DNA of 64,000 bases, taken from NCBI RefSeq assembly GCF_000684975.1, contig NZ_BAXZ01000005.1:318792-382791 (forward strand), in the 5' to 3' direction. A program made the position numbers and the translations under genes. Under the pieces are notes generated by a model that searched no databases, was not told the DNA's origin, and saw nothing but the letters and a program-made list of their open reading frames with translations. This document shows, piece after piece, positions 31,638 to 40,981 of this stretch. The stretch's first letter is position 1, and the number at the start of each line of letters is the position of its first letter. The stretch is from Paraburkholderia acidipaludis NBRC 101816. GTDB taxonomy: Bacteria; Pseudomonadota; Gammaproteobacteria; Burkholderiales; Burkholderiaceae.

Positions 31638-32506
31638 GCTTCCTGCGCCTTCTTGCCCGACCAATCGCGCGCGAACTGCCACGCCACGCGGCCCGAGCGC
31701 GAGCCGCGCTCCAGCGCCCAGACGAGCGCGTCGCCGCGCGCCGATTCCACTTCGACATCGGCACAGCCGAAATGCCGCAGCCAGTGGCCAACGATCGTCA
31801 GGTAGTCGTCCTGCTTGAACGGATAAAAGCTCACCCAAAGTCCGAAACGCTCCGACAGCGAGATCTTTTCTTCGACCACCTCGCCCGGATGGATCTCACC
31901 GTCCGGCATGTGCTTGTACGTCTCGTTGTCGCTCATGTACTCCGGCAGCAGATGGCGGCGGTTCGACGTCGCGTAGATCAGCACGTTGTCGCCCTGCGCG
32001 GCCACCGAACCGTCCAGCGCGACCTTGAGCGCCTTGTAGCCCGACTCGCCCTCTTCGAACGAGAGGTCGTCGCAGAAAACGATGAAGCGCTCGGGGCGAG
32101 TCGCGATCAGGTCGACGATATCGCCCAGGTCGTGCAGGTCGTCCTTGTCCACCTCGATGAGACGCAGGCCGTCATTCGCGAAAGCGTTCAGGCACGCCTT
32201 GATCAGCGACGACTTGCCGGTGCCGCGCGCGCCCGTGAGCAGTACGTTGTTCGCCGGCTTTTTCAGCACGAACTGGCGCGTATTGCGTTCGATGAGGTCC
32301 TTCTGGCGGTCGATGTTCTGCAGGTCGCCGAGCGAGATCGACGAGACCTGCGGCACCGGCTGCAGATAGCCGCGGCCCTGGCGCTTGCGCCAGCGAAACG
32401 CCATCGCGGCATTCCAGTCGACGTCGGGCGCGGCCGGCGGCAGCACCGCTTCGAGGCGGCCGAGCAGCGCCTCGGCGCGGGTCAGAAACTGTTCGAGCTT
32501 GTCCAT
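31634..32506 (-). CDS. DUF815-type AAA ATPase
   Basis: A 290-residue cytoplasmic ATP-binding protein of the DUF815 family. Walker A GARGTGKSSLIKACLNA (about residues 91-107), Walker B FIVFCDDLSFEEGE (about 142-155) and a sensor-like LIYATSNRRHLLPEYM are present. Its cellular role is unknown. It overlaps the Nudix gene by 4 bp and follows argJ by 27 bp on the minus strand, so the three probably form one unit. Confidence 0.88.
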   Translation of the reverse strand: MDKLEQFLTRAEALLGRLEAVLPPAAPDVDWNAAMAFRWRKRQGRGYLQPVPQVSSISLGDLQNIDRQKDLIERNTRQFVLKKPANNVLLTGARGTGKSSLIKACLNAFANDGLRLIEVDKDDLHDLGDIVDLIATRPERFIVFCDDLSFEEGESGYKALKVALDGSVAAQGDNVLIYATSNRRHLLPEYMSDNETYKHMPDGEIHPGEVVEEKISLSERFGLWVSFYPFKQDDYLTIVGHWLRHFGCADVEVESARGDALVWALERGSRSGRVAWQFARDWSGKKAQEA

Positions 32507-32533
32507 GGGCTTGAAAGCGAAATCGGGAACGAA

Positions 32534-33775
32534 TCAGGAGCGGTAATCCGCGTTGATGCTCACGTAGTCGTGCGAAAGGTCGCAGGTCCAGACCGTGGCC
32601 TCGGCGTTGCCGCGGCCCAGCAGCACACGGATCGTGATCTCGCTGTTCTTCATGACGCGCTGACCGTCTTCCTCGCGGTAGTCGGGATTGCGGCCGCCCG
32701 CCTTCGCAACGAGCACGTCGTCGAGGTACAGGTCGATCTTGCCCACGTCGAGGTCGGTCACGCCCGCATAGCCGATCGCGGCCAGGATGCGGCCCAGGTT
32801 GGGATCGGAAGCGTAGAAGGCCGTCTTGACGAGCGGCGAGTGACCGATCGCGTAGGCGATCTGACGGCACTCGGCCACCTCCTTGCCGCCTTCCACCTGC
32901 ACGGTCATGAACTTCGTCGCCCCTTCGCCGTCACGCACGATCAGTTGCGAGAGCGTCTGCGCGACCTCCGTCACGGCATCGCGCAGCGCCGCGTAGGCGG
33001 GCGAGCCGGTGGACGTGATGGCCGGCAGGCTCGACTTGCCCGAGGCGATCAGGATGAACGAGTCGTTGGTCGAGGTGTCGCCGTCGATCGTGACGCAGTT
33101 GAACGAGCGGTCGGCCACATGCTTCACGAGCTCGTCGAGCACCGGTTGCGCCACGCTGGCGTCGAACGCGAGGAAACCGAGCATCGTCGCCATGTTCGGC
33201 TTGATCATGCCCGCGCCCTTGCTGATGCCCGTGAGCGTGACCGTATGGCCGTCGATCGTGACCTGGCGCGAGGCGGCCTTGGGCAGCGTGTCGGTGGTCA
33301 TGATCGCCTGCGCGGCGTCGTACCAGTTCGCGGCCTTGCGGTTCGCCAGGGCGGCGGGCAGGCCCGCGATCAGCCGGTCTACCGGCAGCGGCTCGAGAAT
33401 CACGCCCGTCGAGAACGGCAGTACCTGTGACGGTTCGATGCCCGCGAGGTCGGCCAGCGCGTCGCAGGTTGCGCGCGCGCTGGCGAGACCCGGCTCGCCC
33501 GTGCCCGCGTTCGCATTGCCCGTGTTGATCACGAGCGCGCGAATGCCCTTGCCGCCCGAGCGGACCTTTGCAAGATGCTCGCGGCACACCGTCACCGGGG
33601 CCGCGCAGAAGCGGTTCAGCGTGAACACGCCCGCAACGCTCGCGCCTTCGTCGACGGAAATCACGAGCACGTCCTTGCGGTTGGGCTTGCGGATGTTGGC
33701 CTCGGCCCAGCCCAGCGTCACGCCGGCGACCGGATGGAGTTGTGTGGGATCGATCGAAGGGAAATTGACAGCCAT
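32534..33775 (-). CDS. argJ: Bifunctional glutamate N-acetyltransferase / ornithine acetyltransferase
   Basis: ArgJ moves acetyl from N-acetylornithine to glutamate and can also acetylate glutamate from acetyl-CoA, in arginine synthesis. The ATG at 33775 (MAVNFPSIDPTQLHPVAGV) gives the usual 413 residues; 19 upstream codons are not conserved. The self-cleavage site is at the Thr in IKPNMATMLGF, whose Thr becomes the N-terminal nucleophile of the beta chain. Downstream are the DUF815 and Nudix genes; secA lies upstream. Confidence 0.95.
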   Translation of the reverse strand: MAVNFPSIDPTQLHPVAGVTLGWAEANIRKPNRKDVLVISVDEGASVAGVFTLNRFCAAPVTVCREHLAKVRSGGKGIRALVINTGNANAGTGEPGLASARATCDALADLAGIEPSQVLPFSTGVILEPLPVDRLIAGLPAALANRKAANWYDAAQAIMTTDTLPKAASRQVTIDGHTVTLTGISKGAGMIKPNMATMLGFLAFDASVAQPVLDELVKHVADRSFNCVTIDGDTSTNDSFILIASGKSSLPAITSTGSPAYAALRDAVTEVAQTLSQLIVRDGEGATKFMTVQVEGGKEVAECRQIAYAIGHSPLVKTAFYASDPNLGRILAAIGYAGVTDLDVGKIDLYLDDVLVAKAGGRNPDYREEDGQRVMKNSEITIRVLLGRGNAEATVWTCDLSHDYVSINADYRS

Positions 33776-33842
33776 GGTGGCGACCTGTCGAAAAGGCAAT
33801 GCCGGCCGAGGCACGTCGAGCCTGGCCGGCATTGGGAATCAA

Positions 33843-33871
33843 AAGGCAAGGCCCGGAACGCTTTCCGGGCC
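33843..33871 (-). terminator. secA terminator
   Basis: GGCCCGGAA/TTCCGGGCC (33850-33858 and 33863-33871), then a T-rich tail on the minus strand, lies about 70 bp after the secA stop and before argJ. Confidence 0.8.
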
Positions 33872-33938
33872 ACCGGGAATCAACGGCAGGGCCGCATGAG
33901 CCACGCGGCGAGCGGAAAAGCCCGCGCGCCGCCCGGCA

Positions 33939-36746
33939 TCACGAGATCTTGCCGTGGCACAGCTTGTACTTCTTGCCGCTGCCGCACGGACACGGATCGT
34001 TGCGGCCCACCTTCGGCACATTCTGGCCGTCAGGCGTTACACCTGCGTGGCTCATGGCCGCGCCGACCATCGCCGCCGCGGCGTCGGCCGCAGGCGCTGC
34101 CGCCGTGGGCCCCGGGGCCGCGTCGGCTTCGGCGAACTCCGCATGGCGGAACTCAACGTTCTCGAGATGATTGCCCTGCTCTTCCAGTTGCTCGGCGGCC
34201 TGTTCGAGCTGCTCCGGCGACTGGATCTGCACGTTCATCACGATACGCGTGACTTCCTGCTTCACGGCGTCGAGCATCGCGGCGAACAGTTCGAATGCCT
34301 CGCGCTTGTATTCCTGCTTCGGATTCTTCTGCGCATAGCCGCGCAGATGGATGCCCTGGCGCAGGTGATCGAGCGCCGCGAGGTGCTCGCGCCAGCTGCG
34401 GTCGAGCGTCTGCAGCATGACCGAGCGCTCGAACGCGCTGAACGATTCGCGGCCAACGAGCGTGACCTTCTGCTCGTAGCTTTCGTCAGCGGCGGCGAGC
34501 ACGGCTTCGAGGATCTCGTCGGCGTCGATCGAGGTCGACTCGTTGATCATCTCCTGGATCGCGAGGTCGAGCTGCCACTCGTTGCGCAGCAGTTCCTCGA
34601 GCTCGGGCACGTCCCACTGCTCTTCGATGCTGCCGTGCGGCACGAACTGACGCACGATCTCGGTGATGACGCCGTGTCGCATCGCGCCGATCGTCTCGGT
34701 GATGTCGTGCGCTTCGAGCAGTTCGTTGCGCTGCTGGTAGATCACCTTGCGCTGGTCGTTCGAAACGTCGTCGTATTCGAGCAGCTGCTTGCGGATGTCG
34801 AAGTTGCGCGCTTCGACCTTGCGCTGCGCCGACTCGATCGAGCGCGTGACTATGCCCGCCTCGATCGCCTCGCCTTCCGGCATCTTCAGGCGGTCCATGA
34901 TCGCGCGCACGCGGTCGCCCGCAAAGATGCGCAGGAGCGGATCTTCGAGCGACAGATAGAAGCGCGACGAACCCGGGTCGCCCTGACGGCCTGCGCGGCC
35001 GCGCAGCTGGTTGTCGATACGGCGCGACTCGTGGCGCTCGGTGCCGATGATGTGCAGGCCGCCGGCGGCCTTCACCTGATCGTGCAGCGTCTGCCACTCG
35101 TCGTTCAGCTGCTGGATGCGGCGCGCCTTTTCGTCGGCGGGAATCATTTCGTCGGCTTCGATGAACGAAGCCTGCTTTTCGGCGTTGCCGCCCAGCACGA
35201 TGTCGGTACCGCGGCCCGCCATGTTCGTGGCGATGGTGATGCGCTTCGGACGGCCCGCTTCCGCGACGATGGCCGCCTCACGCCCGTGCTGCTTCGCGTT
35301 GAGCACGTCATGCGGCAAACCGGCCTTCGTGAGCAGATGCGAGAGCAGTTCGGAGTTTTCGATCGACGTCGTACCCACCAGCACCGGCTGGCCACGCTCG
35401 TAGCACTCGCGAATGTCGCGGATCACGGCGTCGTAACGCTCGCGCGCGGTCTTGTAGATCTGGTCCTGCTTGTCGATCCGCTTGGGCACGCGGTTCGTGG
35501 GGATCACCACGGTTTCGAGGCCGTAGATCTCGTTGAATTCGTATGCTTCCGTGTCGGCCGTGCCGGTCATGCCCGAAAGCTTCGCGTACATGCGGAAGTA
35601 ATTCTGGAACGTGATCGAGGCGAGCGTCTGGTTCTCGCTCTGGATCTTCACGTGCTCCTTCGCCTCGACAGCCTGGTGCAGGCCGTCCGACCAGCGGCGG
35701 CCGGCCATCAGACGGCCGGTGAACTCGTCGACGATCACCACTTCGCCGTTCTGCACCACGTAGTGCTGGTCCTTGAAGAACAGCGTGTGGGCGCGCAGCG
35801 CGGCGTACACGTGGTGCATCAGCGTGATGTTCTGCGGCGCGTAAAGGCTTTCGCCCTGGCCGATCAGGCCCCACTCGGCGAGCATGCGCTCGGCCTTCTC
35901 GTGGCCCGACTCCGTGAGGAACACCTGGCGCGCCTTTTCGTCGAGCGTGTAGTCGCCCGGCTTTTCGACGCCCGTGCCGTCGGCCTTCTCCTCGCCGATC
36001 TGGCGCTCGAGCAGCGGCGGCAGCGCGTTCATGCGCACGTAGAGTTCCGTATGGTCTTCCGCCTGGCCCGAGATGATGAGCGGCGTACGCGCTTCGTCGA
36101 TCAGGATCGAGTCCACTTCGTCGACCACGGCGAAGTTCAGCGCGCGCTGCACGCGCGCCTCGGTCTCGTAGACCATGTTGTCGCGCAGATAGTCGAAGCC
36201 GAACTCGTTGTTCGTGCCGTAGGTGATGTCCGACGCGTAAGCCTGCTGCTTCATCGCGTGGTCCATCTGCGACAAATTGATGCCGACCGTGAGACCGAGG
36301 AAATTGTAGAGGCGGCCCATCCACTCGGCGTCGCGCTGAGCGAGGTAGTCGTTCACCGTGACGACGTGCACGCCGCGCCCGGAGAGCGCGTTCAGGTAGG
36401 CCGCGAGCGTGGCCACAAGCGTCTTGCCTTCGCCCGTGCGCATTTCGGCGATCTTGCCGTAATGCAGCACCATGCCGCCGATCAGCTGCACGTCGAAGTG
36501 GCGCATCTTGAGCACACGCTTGCTGGCTTCGCGGCAGACCGCGAAAGCCTCGGGCAGCAGCGCGTCGAGCGAAGTCCCCTTCGCGACGCGCTCGCGAAAC
36601 TCGGTGGTCTTCGCGCGCAGTTGCTCGTCGGTGTATTGCTCGATCTGCGGTTCGAGCGCATTGATCGCCGCGACCGTCTTCTGATATTGCTTGATCAGGC
36701 GCTGATTGCGGCTGCCAAAGATTTTCTGTAAGAAACCGGTGGTCAT
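33939..36746 (-). CDS. secA: Preprotein translocase motor SecA
   Basis: SecA is the ATPase that pushes preproteins through SecYEG. The ATG at 36746 (MTTGFLQKIFGSRNQRLIKQ) gives 935 residues; 20 upstream codons in frame are not conserved. Key motifs are Walker A MRTGEGKTLVATL, DEVDSILIDEARTPLIISGQ (DEAD-type box), GRGTDIVLGGN and, at the end, the zinc-binding NDPCPCGSGKKYKLCHG for SecB and ribosome contact. The gene diverges from dciA with 372 bp between them. The C-terminal linker is rich in Ala, Pro and Glu. Confidence 0.97.
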   Translation of the reverse strand: MTTGFLQKIFGSRNQRLIKQYQKTVAAINALEPQIEQYTDEQLRAKTTEFRERVAKGTSLDALLPEAFAVCREASKRVLKMRHFDVQLIGGMVLHYGKIAEMRTGEGKTLVATLAAYLNALSGRGVHVVTVNDYLAQRDAEWMGRLYNFLGLTVGINLSQMDHAMKQQAYASDITYGTNNEFGFDYLRDNMVYETEARVQRALNFAVVDEVDSILIDEARTPLIISGQAEDHTELYVRMNALPPLLERQIGEEKADGTGVEKPGDYTLDEKARQVFLTESGHEKAERMLAEWGLIGQGESLYAPQNITLMHHVYAALRAHTLFFKDQHYVVQNGEVVIVDEFTGRLMAGRRWSDGLHQAVEAKEHVKIQSENQTLASITFQNYFRMYAKLSGMTGTADTEAYEFNEIYGLETVVIPTNRVPKRIDKQDQIYKTARERYDAVIRDIRECYERGQPVLVGTTSIENSELLSHLLTKAGLPHDVLNAKQHGREAAIVAEAGRPKRITIATNMAGRGTDIVLGGNAEKQASFIEADEMIPADEKARRIQQLNDEWQTLHDQVKAAGGLHIIGTERHESRRIDNQLRGRAGRQGDPGSSRFYLSLEDPLLRIFAGDRVRAIMDRLKMPEGEAIEAGIVTRSIESAQRKVEARNFDIRKQLLEYDDVSNDQRKVIYQQRNELLEAHDITETIGAMRHGVITEIVRQFVPHGSIEEQWDVPELEELLRNEWQLDLAIQEMINESTSIDADEILEAVLAAADESYEQKVTLVGRESFSAFERSVMLQTLDRSWREHLAALDHLRQGIHLRGYAQKNPKQEYKREAFELFAAMLDAVKQEVTRIVMNVQIQSPEQLEQAAEQLEEQGNHLENVEFRHAEFAEADAAPGPTAAAPAADAAAAMVGAAMSHAGVTPDGQNVPKVGRNDPCPCGSGKKYKLCHGKIS

Positions 36747-37118
36747 CGGATCGGTGTCTGCGTCGCGGCTTCGGCCGGGATTCCCGCGCGGGTTTTGGCG
36801 CCGCAAGCGTCTACTTTTGGCGTTTGTCCTGCGCTACGCACCCGGATCGGAAGGACCTCGGCGGCTTAAGCCCAAATTGGTGGATTCGAATCGGGCATTT
36901 TAGCACGCGCCCTTACACCCGCCTGTGTCAGAGACGAGAAGGGGCGCTCGCGCGCAATGCCCGCGCGGCAAGCTCCCCGGCCGTATGCGTCCGCCTGGCA
37001 CCCGCCTCGCAAGCGGGTCCTGGCTGAACGGCCGAAGAGGCGTGGAAGCGCACCGCGGCGGCTACAATGGCACTATCTGCCCGCGCCTTCACGTGTGCGC
37101 ATCCTACGCCTATCCGAC
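36747..37118. other. 372-bp divergent intergenic region secA-dciA
   Basis: It should hold both promoters. A -10-like TAAAAT for secA lies at 36897-36902 (minus strand) with no good -35. No small gene, hairpin array or RNA motif is recognised. Confidence 0.4.
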
Positions 37119-37592
37119 ATGAGCCGTTTCTCGCCGTTTTCAAGGCCGTCCGCGCCGCGCTACGCCCAGCCGGTGGCCGAAGTGCTGGGCCGCACCGACG
37201 CCTTCGCGCCCTTGCGCGCCGGCGTCGAGCAGATGGCGGCGATGCGGCGCGATCTGCAGGCGCTCCTGCCCGACTATCTGGCGGCCAGCGTCGAGCCGGG
37301 CTTCATCAAGGACGGCAAGCTCGCGCTCTTCGCCGCGCATAATGCGCTCGCAGCACGGCTGCGGCATCTGGAGCCGCGCCTCGTCGCCGACCTTCAGGCG
37401 CGCGGCTGGGCGGTCGATGCGGTGCGCATCCGCGTGCGTCCGCAGGCGGTGAAAGAGGCGAAGCCGCCCAAACAAGCGCGCATGACGCCCGTGGGCGCGG
37501 CAGCGCTAATGGCGCTCAGCGAGGACCTGCCGCCGTCGCCGCTCCAGGAGGCACTGGCGCGCATGGCGGCGCGCCATCTCAACAAGCGCTGA
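37119..37592 (+). CDS. dciA: DciA-like DUF721 protein, replicative helicase operator
   Basis: A 157-residue DUF721 protein. DciA is the helicase-loading partner of DnaB in most bacteria that lack DnaC. The ATG at 37119 (MSRFSPFSRPSAPRYAQPVA) is chosen; the open frame upstream is not conserved. The DUF721 core spans about residues 40-100 (LPDYLAASVEPGFIKDGKLA; LRHLEPRLVADLQARGW), followed by a basic, Lys/Pro-rich linker. It is divergent from secA, a frequent neighbourhood. Assignment is by length and core pattern. Confidence 0.8.
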   Translation: MSRFSPFSRPSAPRYAQPVAEVLGRTDAFAPLRAGVEQMAAMRRDLQALLPDYLAASVEPGFIKDGKLALFAAHNALAARLRHLEPRLVADLQARGWAVDAVRIRVRPQAVKEAKPPKQARMTPVGAAALMALSEDLPPSPLQEALARMAARHLNKR

Positions 37593-37610
37593 TCCACCGC
37601 GGCCGGAAGC

Positions 37611-37645
37611 AAAAAAGGGTGGCATCGAGCCACCCTTTTTCTTTT
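37611..37645. terminator. Bidirectional terminator between dciA and lpxC
   Basis: AAAAAAGGGTGGC-atcga-GCCACCCTTTTTCTTTT is a perfect hairpin flanked by A- and T-runs. It lies between two convergent genes. Confidence 0.9.
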
Positions 37646-37691
37646 GCCAGTTTTGCCGCCCCTGCCTTACAGGCGAGGCAACATCCGGCGC

Positions 37692-38609
37692 TCAGGCAAA
37701 TGCCGTCTGCGCCTCGTAGCCGAACCCGCGCGGCGCCTTCTGCGTATCTTCGAAAGTCACGATTTCGTACGCGTCCTCGTGCGCGAGCAACTCGCGCAGC
37801 AGCGCATTGTTCAGGCCGTGGCCCGACTTGTACGCCGTGTACGAGGCGAGCAGCGGATGCCCCACCACGTACAGGTCGCCAATCGCGTCGAGCATCTTGT
37901 GCTTCACGAATTCGTCGTCGTAGCGCAGGCCGTCGTTGTTGAGGATGCGGTACTCGTCCAGCACGATGGCGTTGTCGAGACTGCCGCCGCGCGCCAGCCC
38001 CAGGTCGCGCATCATTTCGAACTCGTGCGCGAAGCCGAACGTGCGGGCGCGCGCGATTTCGCGCACATACGACGTGTTTGCAAAATCTACTTCGAGCATC
38101 TGGCCCGTCTTGTCGACAGCCGGATGGCGGAAGTCGATCGTGAATTTCAGCTTGAACCCGAAATACGGATCGAGGCGCGCGAACTTGTCGCCATCGCGAA
38201 TCTCGACGGGCTTCCTGACCTTGATGAACTTCTTGGGCGCGTTCTGCTCTTCGATGCCTGCCGACTGGATCAGAAACACGAACGAAGCCGCGCTGCCGTC
38301 CATGATGGGAATTTCTTCGGCGGTCACGTCGACGTAGAGGTTGTCGATGCCAAGGCCCGCGCACGCGGACATCAGGTGCTCGACGGTCGAAACGCGTGCG
38401 CCGTCTTTCTGCAGCACCGAAGCAAGGCGCGTATCGCCGATCGCCAGCGCCGACGCGGGGATGTCCACCGGGGTCGGCAAATCTACGCGCGAAAACACGA
38501 TGCCCGTGTCCGGGGCGGCCGGGCGGAGCGTCAGATCGACCTTGCGGCCCGAATGCAGGCCGATGCCGACCGTCTTCACGATCGATTTGATGGTTCGCTG
38601 CTTCAACAT
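37692..38609 (-). CDS. lpxC: UDP-3-O-acyl-N-acetylglucosamine deacetylase
   Basis: LpxC catalyses the first committed step of lipid A synthesis, a zinc-dependent deacetylation. The 305-residue protein starts MLKQRTIKSIVKTVGIGLHS; zinc ligands are His in TVEHLMSACAGLGIDN and His/Asp in KHKMLDAIGDLYV. It lies at the distal end of the dcw cluster, after ftsZ and a peroxiredoxin gene, as is usual in Burkholderia (in E. coli it follows ftsZ directly). A TATAAT at 38662-38667 (minus strand) suggests its own promoter. Confidence 0.96.
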   Translation of the reverse strand: MLKQRTIKSIVKTVGIGLHSGRKVDLTLRPAAPDTGIVFSRVDLPTPVDIPASALAIGDTRLASVLQKDGARVSTVEHLMSACAGLGIDNLYVDVTAEEIPIMDGSAASFVFLIQSAGIEEQNAPKKFIKVRKPVEIRDGDKFARLDPYFGFKLKFTIDFRHPAVDKTGQMLEVDFANTSYVREIARARTFGFAHEFEMMRDLGLARGGSLDNAIVLDEYRILNNDGLRYDDEFVKHKMLDAIGDLYVVGHPLLASYTAYKSGHGLNNALLRELLAHEDAYEIVTFEDTQKAPRGFGYEAQTAFA

Positions 38610-38822
38610 GGTTCTCTGCTCATTGAAAATCCCAATCGGGACTTTTTAATTCATAGCACGAATTATACTCCAGAAGCGCGGAGTCCGTTGTTTTCCGCAG
38701 CGTGACAATCTGTTTCCCGCTGTTACGCTGTCAGGACGAACGACGGGCCGATGACCGAAACGGAGGCGTTTCCGGTCATCAGCCCGCCTGTTGCCACGTA
38801 ATAACCCGTCACATTTACGTCA

Positions 38823-38859
38823 TCTGCCCGTTGCGTTGCGGCAACGTGACACGGGCAGA
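38823..38859 (-). terminator. Hairpin after the peroxiredoxin gene
   Basis: TCTGCCCGT...ACGGGCAGA arms enclose an inner GTTGC/GCAAC pairing, right after the peroxiredoxin stop codon. There is no clear T-run, so termination strength is uncertain. Confidence 0.45.
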
Positions 38860-38863
38860 AACA

Positions 38864-39373
38864 TCATGCAGGACCCAACGTGGCGAGGATGCTCGCCGCA
38901 TCGCTGACTTCGAACTTGCCGGGCGCTTCGACGAAGAGCGTCTTGACCACGCCGTCGTCGATCACCATCGCGTAGCGCTGGGAACGGATTCCCATGCCGC
39001 GCGCCGACAAGTCCTGCTCCAGACCCAGCGCCCGGGTGAAGACCGCACTTCCGTCGCCCATCATGCGCACCTTGCCCGCGGTACGCAGATCGCGTCCCCA
39101 CGCGCCCATCACGAACGCGTCGTTGACGGATACGCACCAGACTTCGTCGATGCCGGCGGCGGCAAGCGCCTCGGCCTTCTCGACATAACCCGGCACGTGC
39201 TTCGCGGAACAGGTCGGCGTGAATGCGCCCGGCAATCCGAAGATCACCACGCGCCTGCCCGCCGTCTGTTCGCGCACGCTGAAGCTGTTCGGCCCCAGCG
39301 TGCAGCCTTCGCGCGCGTCCTCGACAAACTCGTAGAGGGTCACGTCGGGCAGCGCTTCACCCTGTTTGATCAT
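38864..39373 (-). CDS. Peroxiredoxin, AhpC/Prx5 type
   Basis: A 169-residue thiol peroxidase of the Prx5-type branch that reduces peroxides. The peroxidatic site GAFTPTCSAKHVPGY holds the catalytic Cys, with conserved Pro and Thr (PxxxTxxC pattern) and the Arg further on. The N-terminus MIKQGEALPDVTLYEF is typical. It sits between ftsZ and lpxC in the beta-proteobacterial dcw region. Its reductant (glutaredoxin or thioredoxin) is not evident. Confidence 0.92.
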   Translation of the reverse strand: MIKQGEALPDVTLYEFVEDAREGCTLGPNSFSVREQTAGRRVVIFGLPGAFTPTCSAKHVPGYVEKAEALAAAGIDEVWCVSVNDAFVMGAWGRDLRTAGKVRMMGDGSAVFTRALGLEQDLSARGMGIRSQRYAMVIDDGVVKTLFVEAPGKFEVSDAASILATLGPA

Positions 39374-39658
39374 GGCTCGTCCTTCGCATCAATGCGCAAG
39401 CATGTTACACGCGCAATCTCACAATTATCTGCCACCAGGCTTACAGAGTTGTCAGGCGGCACGCCGCCCTTGCCGCACGCCGAGGCGTTGCGGGCAACGG
39501 TCCCTGCCGCTGATCCTCGCGGATGCGGCCCTGCTGGCCTTCATTGCGACGTCGCACGTGTCGATCAGAGTCGGCGCTGGAGCGCCTTACCCTGGTCCCA
39601 TGTCCGTCTGCGGGCGGGCGCCACACCGGCACCGCGCCGCAGCCAGACCCGCTCGCGC

Positions 39659-40858
39659 TTAGTCCGCCTGCTTGCGCAGGAACGCCGGGATGTCGTACGT
39701 GTCGACGCCCTTTTCCTGCAGCGCCTGCACGTGCGAAGCCGCGGTGTCGCGCGACGTGCGCCAGACCGCCGGCGTGTCGAGCGCGCCGTAGTCGGCCGTC
39801 GTGCCCACCGATGCCTGCGGTGCGTACGTCTGCATCGCCGGGATCGGATGGTTGTCCGTACCGGTGCGCAGAAGCGTCATCGGCGCGGCCGACTGCTGCT
39901 TCTTCGCGGCACGGCCAAGGCCCGTTGCCACCACCGTCACGCGCAGGGCGTCGCCCATCGCGTCGTCGTACACGGCACCGAAGATCACCGTGGCGTCTTC
40001 CGCCGCGTAGCTCTTGATGGTGTTCATGACTTCGCGCGTTTCGGAGAGACGCAGCGAACGGCTCGACGTGATGTTGACCAGCACGCCGCGCGCGCCCGAC
40101 AGATCGACGCCTTCCAGCAGCGGGCTCGCCACGGCCTGTTCGGCCGCGAGGCGCGCGCGATCGACGCCGGCCACCGTCGCCGTGCCCATCATCGCCTTGC
40201 CCTGCTCGCCCATCACCGTCTTCACGTCTTCGAAGTCGACGTTCACGAGACCGTCGACGTTGATGATTTCGGCGATGCCTGCGACTGCGTTGTTCAGAAC
40301 GTCGTCCGCGCACTGGAAGCACTTGTCCATCTCGGCGTCATCGCCCATCACGTCGAACAGCTTGTCGTTCAGAACGACAATCAGCGAGTCGACGTGATCC
40401 TCCAGTTGCTGCGAGCCGGCTTCTGCCACGCGCATGCGCTTGCCGCCTTCGAACTCGAACGGCTTGCTCACGACGCCAACGGTCAGAATGCCCATTTCCT
40501 TGGCGATCTGCGCCACGACCGGGGCTGCGCCCGTGCCCGTGCCGCCGCCCATGCCCGCGGTGATGAAGACCATGTGCGCGCCGAGCAGTGCGTCGGCGAT
40601 GCGCTCGCGCGCTTCTTCAGCGGCGGCACGGCCCATCTCCGGCTTCGCGCCCGCGCCCAGCCCCGTGTTGCCGAGCTGGATCACGGACGATGCGCGCGAA
40701 CGCGAAAGCGCCTGCGCATCCGTGTTCATCACGATGAAGTCGACGCCTTGCACGCCGCGGTTGATCATGTGCTGCACGGCATTGCCGCCAGCGCCACCGA
40801 CGCCCACCACCTTGATGATGGTGCCGTTGGTTTCCGTTTCCAGCATCTGGAATTCCAT
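39659..40858 (-). CDS. ftsZ: Cell division GTPase FtsZ
   Basis: FtsZ is the tubulin-like protein that polymerises into the Z-ring at midcell. The ATG at 40858 (MEFQMLETETNGTIIKVVG) gives 399 residues; 23 upstream codons are not conserved. The tubulin signature GMGGGTGTGAAPVVA and the C-terminal peptide TYDIPAFLRKQ (binding FtsA, ZipA and ZapD) are plain. It is 123 bp after ftsA, a gap that may carry an extra promoter. It is the last dcw gene before the peroxiredoxin gene. Confidence 0.98.
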   Translation of the reverse strand: MEFQMLETETNGTIIKVVGVGGAGGNAVQHMINRGVQGVDFIVMNTDAQALSRSRASSVIQLGNTGLGAGAKPEMGRAAAEEARERIADALLGAHMVFITAGMGGGTGTGAAPVVAQIAKEMGILTVGVVSKPFEFEGGKRMRVAEAGSQQLEDHVDSLIVVLNDKLFDVMGDDAEMDKCFQCADDVLNNAVAGIAEIINVDGLVNVDFEDVKTVMGEQGKAMMGTATVAGVDRARLAAEQAVASPLLEGVDLSGARGVLVNITSSRSLRLSETREVMNTIKSYAAEDATVIFGAVYDDAMGDALRVTVVATGLGRAAKKQQSAAPMTLLRTGTDNHPIPAMQTYAPQASVGTTADYGALDTPAVWRTSRDTAASHVQALQEKGVDTYDIPAFLRKQAD

Positions 40859-40981
40859 GTTGCCTCCGTCAAGAAAAAGATACCGCTCCTCGGCCGTTAT
40901 CCGGTGGAGGATCGGGCAACCCTCCACCGCGCGCCGGCCGCCGTCACCGGCGCTTACTGCTTATTCGTTCCCACTACGTGC

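Noticed and set aside
33954..36731. A 925-codon open frame opposite secA
   Set aside because: Composition is His/Arg/Val-rich antisense noise; SecA on the minus strand explains the region fully.
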